Assembly (NCBI GenBank): GCA_963662705.2
Contig: OY759767.1
Location: 62,001 to 126,000 of the forward strand
Source of the DNA: JAPPHA01 sp963662705
GTDB taxonomy: Bacteria; Pseudomonadota; Alphaproteobacteria; Rhodobacterales; Rhodobacteraceae
DNA length: 64,000 nucleotides
Reading direction: 5' to 3'
This document shows, in pieces, positions 1 through 6,272 of this stretch. The position numbers and the translations under genes are program-made. Within the stretch, counting starts at the first letter, position 1. Each line of letters starts with the position of its first letter. Below the pieces are notes generated by a model. That model saw only the letters and a list, made by a program, of their open reading frames with translations. It made no database searches and had not been told where the DNA came from.

Positions 1-797
1 TCGGGTACACCGGGCTCCTCAGTCTCGGACATGCATTGTTCTTTGCCGCCGGGATGTACGGGCTCGGCCTGCCGATGCACCTGTTCGGAGCCACCCCGGC
101 GCCAGCATTCCTGGCGGGGATCGCCAGCGCGCTGATCGTCTCGGCCGTCATCGGGTTCCTTGCGCTGAGGACCAGTGGCGTCGCGTTCATGATCGTCACA
201 CTCATGTTCGCGCAGGCGGGGTTCCTGACGATTCTCCTCTTCGGTGAATACACCCGCGGCGACGAAGGATTCGTCATCCAGCAGGCGGCCCGTTCGATCG
301 CCGGGATCGATCTGACGGATCCGGGAAACCGGTATTTTGCCGCGCTGATGCTGTTTTCCGTTTGTTTCGTGTTCATGGCGTGGCTGGTCGAGACGCCTTT
401 CGGCAGGTGCCTGGTCGCGATCCGGGAAAACGAGGAACGCGCGCAGCTGCTCGGTTACGACGTCCTGAAACACAAACTGGTCGCCGTCATCATTTCAGGA
501 ACCATGTCCGGGGCCTCCGGCGCCGCCTATGCACTCCTGTTCGGATACGCCGGCGCCACCTTCGCATCTGTCCAGTACTCGATCTATCCGCTCCTCTGGG
601 TGTTGCTCGGCGGGGCGGGCACGACGATCGGGCCCCTGGCAGGCACGATCTTCATGTTCTACCTGATCGACCTGTCCAGCGGCGTGACGTCGGCTTACCT
701 GCTGCTGGCGGGCCTGGCGCTGGTGCTGCTGACGCTCTTCGCGCCGCAAGGGCTCGCCGGAGAAATGAAACGGCGCATGTTGCCATGGTTGCCGTGA
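1..797 (+). CDS. livM: Branched-chain amino acid/amide ABC transporter permease, LivM type (5' end cut by window)
   Basis: Inner-membrane permease that forms half of the translocation channel of a Liv-type importer, partnering LivH, LivG and LivF. The reading frame is open from the first bases of the window, and the residues GYTGLLSLGHA before the first in-window ATG (36) match the conserved permease region of LivM, so the gene starts upstream of the window. Several hydrophobic segments follow, and the conserved cytoplasmic EAA-like loop (AIRENEERAQLLGYD) lies near the middle. The stop overlaps the start of the next ATPase gene by 13 bp, which marks an operon with livG and livF. Family assignment is firm; the substrate is unknown because the binding protein lies outside the window. 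Confidence 0.93.
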   Translation, partial: GYTGLLSLGHALFFAAGMYGLGLPMHLFGATPAPAFLAGIASALIVSAVIGFLALRTSGVAFMIVTLMFAQAGFLTILLFGEYTRGDEGFVIQQAARSIAGIDLTDPGNRYFAALMLFSVCFVFMAWLVETPFGRCLVAIRENEERAQLLGYDVLKHKLVAVIISGTMSGASGAAYALLFGYAGATFASVQYSIYPLLWVLLGGAGTTIGPLAGTIFMFYLIDLSSGVTSAYLLLAGLALVLLTLFAPQGLAGEMKRRMLPWLP

Positions 798-1519
798 CCC
801 TGCTCTCGACGCGCGGCCTCTCCAAGAACTTCGGCGGGCTTCATGCGGTCGAGGATGTCGACTTCGTCCTCCCCGAAGGGCAGGTCCGGGCGCTGATCGG
901 TCCCAACGGCGCCGGCAAGTCGACATTTGTCGGCATGCTGTGCGGCCGGATCCGGGAAACACGCGGTGAGGTGCATTTTTCGGGCCAGGACATCACGGGG
1001 CTGCCGGCGCACCGGCGCATCGGCCTCGGAATGGCCTATACATTCCAGATCACCTCGGTCTTTTCCCGGTTGTCCCTGCACGAAAACGTCGCTCTCGCCG
1101 TGCGCCGGAACCGGGAGAGGCCCAACCGGCAGGAGGTCGACAGCAAGGTCGGTTCCGTTCTCGAACGGGTCGGGCTCCGTGACCGTTCCGGGCAGGCGGC
1201 CGGAGACCTGAGCTACGGGCACCAGAGGCTGCTGGAAATCGCCATGGGTCTCGGACAGGAGCCGCGGCTCTTCATCCTCGACGAACCGACGCAGGGGCTG
1301 GCCGACAGCGAGGTCGAGTCCTTCAAGAACCTGATTCGTGACCTCGGCCGCGAGATCACAATTCTGCTGATCGAGCACAACATGAGCGTTGTCATGGAAA
1401 CCGCCGAGTACATCACCGTACTCGATTCGGGCGCGGTGCTCGCCGAGGGGAAGCCTGCCGAGATCAGGGCGAATCCGGCCGTGCAGGCCGCCTACCTCGG
1501 ATCTGGTCCGCCCTGCTGA
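785..1519 (+). CDS. livG: ABC transporter ATP-binding protein, LivG type
   Basis: Cytoplasmic ATPase that powers the LivHM permease, 244 aa. Walker A GPNGAGKST is at about residues 39-47, the signature is LSYGHQ in place of LSGGQ (common in LivG), Walker B is FILDEPTQGL, and the H-loop is LLIEHN. The ATG at 785 was chosen because the family alignment begins there (the preceding open frame is only the shadow of livM). It overlaps the end of livM by 13 bp, and livF follows 3 bp after the stop. Confidence 0.92.
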   Translation: MVAVTLLSTRGLSKNFGGLHAVEDVDFVLPEGQVRALIGPNGAGKSTFVGMLCGRIRETRGEVHFSGQDITGLPAHRRIGLGMAYTFQITSVFSRLSLHENVALAVRRNRERPNRQEVDSKVGSVLERVGLRDRSGQAAGDLSYGHQRLLEIAMGLGQEPRLFILDEPTQGLADSEVESFKNLIRDLGREITILLIEHNMSVVMETAEYITVLDSGAVLAEGKPAEIRANPAVQAAYLGSGPPC

Positions 1520-1522
1520 GCC

Positions 1523-2218
1523 ATGCTCACCGTTCAGGACATTTGCGTGGCATACGGACGGGTACAGGCCTTGTTCGGCGTTACATTCTCGGTTTCTCCC
1601 GGTGAAATCCTCTGCCTGATGGGCCGTAACGGTGCGGGAAAAACGACGGTCCTCAAGTCCGTCATGAACCATCTGCCGTTGATTTCCGGGCAGGTCAGTC
1701 TCGGCGACACGGTCATCAGCGACCTCCCGGCAGAACGGATCCCGAAACTCGGTATCGGATACATACCGCAGGGGCGGCGCCTGTTTTCCGAGTTGACCGT
1801 GGACGAGAACCTCGAGGTCGGCCTGATGGCGCGGGGGCTCGGCCGCGCGACGAAAGAGCAGGTCCTTGAGCTCTTTCCCCGGCTCAGGGAGCGTCTGCGC
1901 CAGCAGGCGTCAACCCTTTCCGGAGGCGAGCAGCAGATGCTCGCGTTGGCCCGGGCCTTCTGCGTTGAACCAAGGGTCCTGCTGCTCGACGAGCCGACCG
2001 AAGGCCTTCAGCCATCGATGATTGAACTGATCCGGGATGTCGTCGTGCGGAAGAAACGGGACAATGTCGCGATCGTCCTGGTCGAACAGCGGGTCGATGC
2101 AGTGATCTCGATCGCCGACCGGGTTGCATTCATCGAGGACGGACGCAGCCGCGAGACCGTCCACGCCTCCGCTCTGGTTGATGACCATGATCGCCTGTCG
2201 CGCTATCTCGGGGTCTGA
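1523..2218 (+). CDS. livF: ABC transporter ATP-binding protein, LivF type
   Basis: Second ATPase of the Liv importer, 231 aa, full length for LivF. Walker A is GRNGAGKTT, the signature is LSGGEQQMLALARA, Walker B is LLLDEPTEGL, and the switch histidine position is replaced by Q in LVEQ, which is usual for LivF. It is the last gene of the operon. A 75-bp piece of this gene (2047-2121) reappears at 4775-4849 with about six mismatches, outside any gene. Confidence 0.93.
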   Translation: MLTVQDICVAYGRVQALFGVTFSVSPGEILCLMGRNGAGKTTVLKSVMNHLPLISGQVSLGDTVISDLPAERIPKLGIGYIPQGRRLFSELTVDENLEVGLMARGLGRATKEQVLELFPRLRERLRQQASTLSGGEQQMLALARAFCVEPRVLLLDEPTEGLQPSMIELIRDVVVRKKRDNVAIVLVEQRVDAVISIADRVAFIEDGRSRETVHASALVDDHDRLSRYLGV

Positions 2219-2356
2219 ACGTGTTATCGTGCGGCGTGTTCCCCGGGGACTCCGGCGGAACGGATCATGAGAAATGAATGTTGGTCCGTTGGCCCATCGC
2301 GGCTTTGACGGGGCAGAATAGCAACGGACAATGGACCGTTGGAGCGGTTACTGGAA

Positions 2357-2382
2357 TGAATGCGCGAAAAAATTCGCATTCA
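2357..2382. other. Imperfect hairpin downstream of livF
   Basis: The arms TGAATGCG and CGCATTCA are separated by ten A/T-rich bases. The stem can extend over a two-base bulge. It has no T run after it, so it is not a clear intrinsic terminator. It lies 140 bp after livF. Confidence 0.35.
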
Positions 2383-2728
2383 GTGTCAATCCGCAAGCGG
2401 TAGGCTCGCCATGTCAGACGCCATCGACCCGCTCGTTTTTCTCGATCCGACGGACCCAATTCCCATGACCATGGTGGATGACTTTCCGAGCTGGCAAAAC
2501 AACCGCAACAATTCCATTCTTGCCCACGGTTTCAGGCCGCTTGGAGAAAACGATTGGAAGCGGGCTCGCACCTGGATTTTGCAAAGGCGTGAAGACTTGT
2601 GGCAAGAACGGCTTGGGCAGCAATCGTCGGATCAGTTGCCGGACCAGTTACCGAATATTCGATGTCCTTGCCAAGTGCCTGATCGGAACCGGCGGGCAAG
2701 GGTGTCAGACAGATTCGTGCCGAAATAG
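2360..2728 (+). pseudogene. Fragment resembling the C-terminal HEPN part of a Cas02710/Csm6-like protein
   Basis: A 122-aa open frame begins directly after an in-frame TGA. Residues around 45-60 contain RNNSILAHGF, an R-x6-H arrangement typical of HEPN ribonuclease active sites, with a sequence style recalled from Cas02710/Csm6-like CRISPR accessory proteins. Nothing before it resembles a CARF sensor domain, and the rest of the frame decays into low-complexity sequence. It is probably a remnant. The family link is from memory of motifs and would need a profile search. Confidence 0.35.
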
Positions 2729-3044
2729 ACGGCGATTACGGTGAACGGAAGCGGCCGGATCGCAGGATGCTTGGCATCGGATTTTTCGGCGCGCTGGCAA
2801 ATCCCGTACCTGCTCTTCGTGTTCACTTTCACGCCCATCTTGAGCCGATTGCACGGTTTCACCACGCTGTCTGGCCGCTCTTTGCAGTGTGCAGGAGGAA
2901 TCGCACGGCTGAACGGTGGACTTGGAGCCCGGAGAACCGGGAAAAGTCACGGGCGACGGTCGCGCGGCGTGTCGCCCGGTTCGACGCGACCGTTGTCGCT
3001 AAAGTTCGGCAGATGCGCTGCGAAGGCGCCATGTATCGCGAGAT

Positions 3045-3138
3045 CGCTGCGGCGCTCCAGGGATGACTTTCCGGTGACCGACCTGAATCCACGAATTTGG
3101 ACTTGGGTCGGGATGACGCCGAACACAGATGCTGCCGG
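3045..3138. repeat. 94-bp dispersed repeat, copy A
   Basis: This segment is repeated at 4848-4941 in the same orientation with about seven mismatches in 94 bp. Both copies lie in non-coding, rearranged DNA. No terminal inverted repeats were recognised, so its class is unknown. Confidence 0.8.
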
Positions 3139-3448
3139 CCCAGACCCGCCTGCGCGGGTCGGGTGTACTCTGCAGACACCGGCAAAAGGCATTCGGAGGC
3201 AAGGAAATTGGCCTGATTTGACTGGGATTGTCCAGGGGCGCCCCTTCCCCTCCACAGAACTGAACGTGCGCGTATTGGAGCATCCGGTTCCTCACTTGTC
3301 GGACGAACCTGGCCAAAGAGGCGTCACCACAGCGGCAATGACTGTTGTGTCACATTGGCCCGTATGTGCGCGAGGGCGGTAATTCCGGGCGATCCGCGGC
3401 ACCGGACACTTCCCGTGACTGATTGGCCGGCCGGGAACTGTGATTCCG

Positions 3449-4429
3449 TTAGTCGAATTCTTCGGGACCGGACAATAACTCGCCGAGTCCAGCAATAGTC
3501 ATTTCTAGGCGCGTCGCGATCACGGCGCGCTGTTCCAGGGCAGCAGCAATGGTCGCGACATCTGCCGGTAGAGGCGCCCCATCAACGGCGGCGGTCCGGA
3601 GTTGGTCGGCCAGTTGCCTGCTCCGCACCGCCATCTTGCGGGCCAGCCGCGTGGCACCAGCCGAGAGCGCCGGGTCCGCGGCCGCGTTCTTGATTTCCGC
3701 TGTCCAAAGGGCAACCATTTGTACGCAGCGCCGACCTGCGATTTCGCAATCCCCCGGCTCCACGCCCATGTAATCTGCCATGTGGTGGCGGCGGCTATCG
3801 CCGTTGAGGGCCACGGCATGTGCCCGGAGTTCGGCATCGGCCAGCCGTTCTGCGAGTCTCTGCACGTCATGCGTCCGCGGAACGTCGCAGCCGCGCCGAT
3901 ACAGCATCGCTTTGACGAGGTGCTCTGCTGCCTGTGACGACGACGCGACAAAGAGCTGCGTTTCCTTCACACCACCCTGAGCCGCGACGAGGGTCAACTG
4001 GGTTGCAGCGTTGACGAGATACGCCAGCGACCCGTCCATCCAATCGGTGAATTCCTGCTCCTGCATGGGCGGATTTTCCTCCGTGGCAGGCCTGTTCCAG
4101 TTTCCGGCGACAACGCGGCCCTGGCGGGCAATATGGTAGGCGATGTGGCCCGGTGCATTGCACTTGCGCCGCAGCAGGGCTTCGGGCAGCGCCAGGGTCT
4201 GGACGTGGAACCGCTCGTCCAGCATTTCCAGCGGGACGTCGCCCGGTACCCGGTTCGCCGCCCGCGTGATGAACGCGATATCCCAATCGCTGTCCGGCCG
4301 GTTGTCGCCGCGGGCACGCGAGCCGAACAGCACGGCAGCCATCGCTTCCGGCCACGCCCGGAGCGTCTCTTCCGCCGCACGGCAGATCTGTCTCTCTGTC
4401 ATCGCTTCGTTCACGGCCCGAACTTGCAC
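3449..4429 (-). CDS. Single-chain nucleotidyltransferase (MNT) plus HEPN-like protein
   Basis: The protein has 326 aa. The N-terminal third is a minimal nucleotidyltransferase domain: GSRARG at about residues 36-41 followed by DSDWD (D48, D50), the metal-binding Asp pair. From about residue 125 a helical region carries the pattern of a HEPN domain (QAAEHLVKAML, then PRTHDVQRLAERL). MNT and HEPN usually occur as two adjacent genes in antitoxin-toxin pairs, where the MNT protein AMPylates and silences the HEPN ribonuclease; here both are in one chain, with a further roughly 75-residue tail. An alternative start is Met10 at 4402. The gene stands alone between degraded DNA. A housekeeping or resistance nucleotidyltransferase cannot be excluded. 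Confidence 0.7.
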   Translation of the reverse strand: MQVRAVNEAMTERQICRAAEETLRAWPEAMAAVLFGSRARGDNRPDSDWDIAFITRAANRVPGDVPLEMLDERFHVQTLALPEALLRRKCNAPGHIAYHIARQGRVVAGNWNRPATEENPPMQEQEFTDWMDGSLAYLVNAATQLTLVAAQGGVKETQLFVASSSQAAEHLVKAMLYRRGCDVPRTHDVQRLAERLADAELRAHAVALNGDSRRHHMADYMGVEPGDCEIAGRRCVQMVALWTAEIKNAAADPALSAGATRLARKMAVRSRQLADQLRTAAVDGAPLPADVATIAAALEQRAVIATRLEMTIAGLGELLSGPEEFD

Positions 4430-4525
4430 GGATTTGCCACCGGGTTCAACCGGACCACCGCATGGTCATGCCACCGGGATTTGAGATCCATCCATCGTTT
4501 CAGGTCTGTCCTGCGCATTGCGGCG

Positions 4526-4785
4526 TCACCACGGCTGCGTTCGTGGATGATCCGTCGTACCAGTGATGATCTTCGGCCACTGGCACCGCTCGGCGTCCGC
4601 CGTCGTCGATGGCACGCGGTTCCAGTGCCTGGGCGAACTCCGGCACTGTTCGGTGATGCGTCGCGAGGGCCGGCCGGACAGGCTGCGCGGCGGCCCCCAT
4701 GCCTTCCGCATGTGCCATTCGACGAGGTAGGCGAGCATGCAGATGAAGAAGTGGGCGCGGACCCGGAGTTCGAGGCGGAAGAAAC
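4526..4785 (-). pseudogene. IS1634-like transposase C-terminal remnant
   Basis: The minus-strand frame contains RVRAHFFICMLAYLVEWHMR, very close in style to the conserved C-terminal block of IS1634-family DDE transposases. It is cut off at about 4780, where livF-derived sequence begins, and the downstream part is not recognisable. No terminal repeats were found. Confidence 0.55.
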
Positions 4786-4849
4786 GGGACAATGTCGTGA
4801 TCGCCCTCGTCGAACAGCGGGTCGATGTGGTGATGTCGATCGCCGACCG
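4775..4849 (+). pseudogene. 75-bp duplicated fragment of livF
   Basis: It matches 2047-2121 of livF over 75 bp with about six mismatches, in the same orientation. Translated, it gives KKRDNVVIALVEQRVD, the segment just after Walker B of LivF. It is too short to function. Either it was copied from the nearby gene or it came from another Liv operon. Confidence 0.8.
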
Positions 4850-4941
4850 CTGCGGCGCTCCAGGGATGCCTTTCCGGTGACCGACCAAAATCCACGAATT
4901 TGTCCTTGGGTCGGGCTGACGCCAAACACAGATGCTGCCGG
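4848..4941. repeat. 94-bp dispersed repeat, copy B
   Basis: Partner of 3045-3138, about 93 percent identical by eye. It abuts the livF fragment directly. Confidence 0.8.
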
Positions 4942-4982
4942 AATCGATCCCGAGCCCGTCGCCGCTTGACTGACAATGAATT

Positions 4983-5045
4983 TTTTGGCAAAAAATCCTT
5001 TGCCAAAACGCGTATTGCCAGAGCGAAACGACGCTCCGTTGGCAA
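4983..5045 (+). promoter_or_regulatory. Tandem inverted repeats built on TTGGCAA before the ATPase operon
   Basis: A perfect 10-bp inverted repeat, TTTTGGCAAA and TTTGCCAAAA, lies at 4983-4992 and 4999-5008 with a 6-base loop. A second imperfect one follows: TTGCCA-GAGCG at 5015-5025 and CGCTC plus TTGGCAA at 5032-5045. A possible -35 TTGACT is at 4966. The ATPase start is 19 bp downstream, so the repeats could be operators or leader hairpins. Confidence 0.45.
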
Positions 5046-5063
5046 GACACCATTCAGGGAGAG

Positions 5064-6272
5064 ATGCGAGTGCGCAACATAATCGGTCAGGCTGTCGTTG
5101 GCGATGATCTTTTTGGTCGCGAATACGAACTGAAACGCCTTCGAGAAATGCTCGACCAGGGGGAGCATGTCTTGATGCTTGCCCCGAGACGCGTCGGGAA
5201 GACCAGTCTCATGCTGGAACTAAAGCGCGAACCGCCTGCAAACTGGGAAGTGATTTATGTAAATGTTGAAGGCGGTGAAAACCCGACGGACTGCATCGCA
5301 GCCATACTTGCTTCCCTGGCGGCAATCCCACAATACAGAAGCCGTTTCCAAAAAATCCCATTTTCAAGTGCGATAAGGGAAGTGTTGCAGGCTTTTCAAT
5401 CGGCCACCATAGATATCGACGTGTTAAAGATAGAACTTCGGGGAGCGATCGGCCGAGATTGGGACTCCGCAGCTGCTCAACTTCAAGCCCGACTCATGAA
5501 GTTGCCAAGCGCACAAGACAACTTGCTCATCATTATCGATGAGTTGCCGGTGTTGATTTCACGAATGCTCAGAATGCCGGAAGGACGAAACGACGCCGAA
5601 ATCTTGCTCTCTCGGTTGCGCTATTGGCGTCAAGGACCGGAATTTCGCGGTGCTCTTTGCACATTGGTGGGTGGCTCGATTGGACTCGAAGGCGTCCTCC
5701 GTCGCGCCGGCTTGTCAGGGTCCATAAATGATTTGGCGCCATTCCGCTTGGAAGCCTGGGATCCCGGCACGGCCGTCACGTTCCTGAAAGAGCTCGGCAA
5801 AACATATGAGTTCGCTCTCGGAGACAATGACATTTCGTCGATACTGGGGTTGCTGCAAGATCCCGTTCCCTATCATGTTCAACTGTTCTTTGCCGCACTA
5901 CGTGATCACTGCAAAGGTGATGTGGCCTGTGTTTCAAAGGAGGTCATCGAACGTACCTTTTCGGAACGACTCGCGGGAGCCAGTGGCACCGCGCATTTGG
6001 ACCATTACGCGACCCGTCTTGAAATCGCACTTGAACCCAACGAATACGAGGTTGCTTGTGCTGTCCTGGATCACCTGTCCCGGTACAGGAACGGGACTGA
6101 CTTGAGGCAACTTGATACGCTGCAGCAACAGGGAGCTGGCGTGTTCAGGTCAGTCCTCCGGATTTTGAAAGCCGATTCCTATCTTATCGAGCAGGGACAG
6201 TTATGGCGCTTTCGGTCAAACCTCTTGCGTGAGTGGTGGGAAAGGCACCACCATTCGGGAACCTCAATTTGA
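5064..6272 (+). CDS. P-loop ATPase of the archaeal-ATPase/STAND-like type
   Basis: A 402-aa protein with Walker A APRRVGKTS at about residues 40-48 and Walker B LLIIIDE at 154-160. The N-terminus GDDLFGREYELKRLREML is the usual lead-in of archaeal-type STAND ATPases. The C-terminal third (from about 320) looks like a winged-helix region followed by RFRSNLLREWW. No effector domain is recognisable. The ATG at 5064 overlaps no upstream gene and is preceded by GGGAGAG. The next ATPase gene overlaps its end, so the two are co-transcribed and probably act together. A role in phage defence or stress sensing is an inference from the architecture. Confidence 0.72.
   Translation: MRVRNIIGQAVVGDDLFGREYELKRLREMLDQGEHVLMLAPRRVGKTSLMLELKREPPANWEVIYVNVEGGENPTDCIAAILASLAAIPQYRSRFQKIPFSSAIREVLQAFQSATIDIDVLKIELRGAIGRDWDSAAAQLQARLMKLPSAQDNLLIIIDELPVLISRMLRMPEGRNDAEILLSRLRYWRQGPEFRGALCTLVGGSIGLEGVLRRAGLSGSINDLAPFRLEAWDPGTAVTFLKELGKTYEFALGDNDISSILGLLQDPVPYHVQLFFAALRDHCKGDVACVSKEVIERTFSERLAGASGTAHLDHYATRLEIALEPNEYEVACAVLDHLSRYRNGTDLRQLDTLQQQGAGVFRSVLRILKADSYLIEQGQLWRFRSNLLREWWERHHHSGTSI

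Larger units (their letters stand above)
2219..3448. other. 1.2-kb region of decayed fragments
   Basis: No intact gene is supported here. The stretch holds an imperfect hairpin (2357-2382), a short HEPN-like protein fragment (2360-2728), a fragment near 2920-3066 whose end resembles a recombinase helix-turn-helix, one copy of a 94-bp dispersed repeat (3045-3138) and a GC-rich hairpin with a 7-bp stem (3143-3160). The mixture suggests old insertions and deletions between the liv operon and the nucleotidyltransferase gene. Confidence 0.5.
4430..5063. other. Mosaic of transposase scrap, livF scrap and dispersed repeat, ending in a promoter region
   Basis: There is no intact gene. In order: a transposase remnant on the minus strand, a 75-bp piece of livF on the plus strand, the second 94-bp repeat copy, and an A/T-rich region with inverted TTGGCAA elements before the ATPase gene at 5064. 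Confidence 0.6.
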
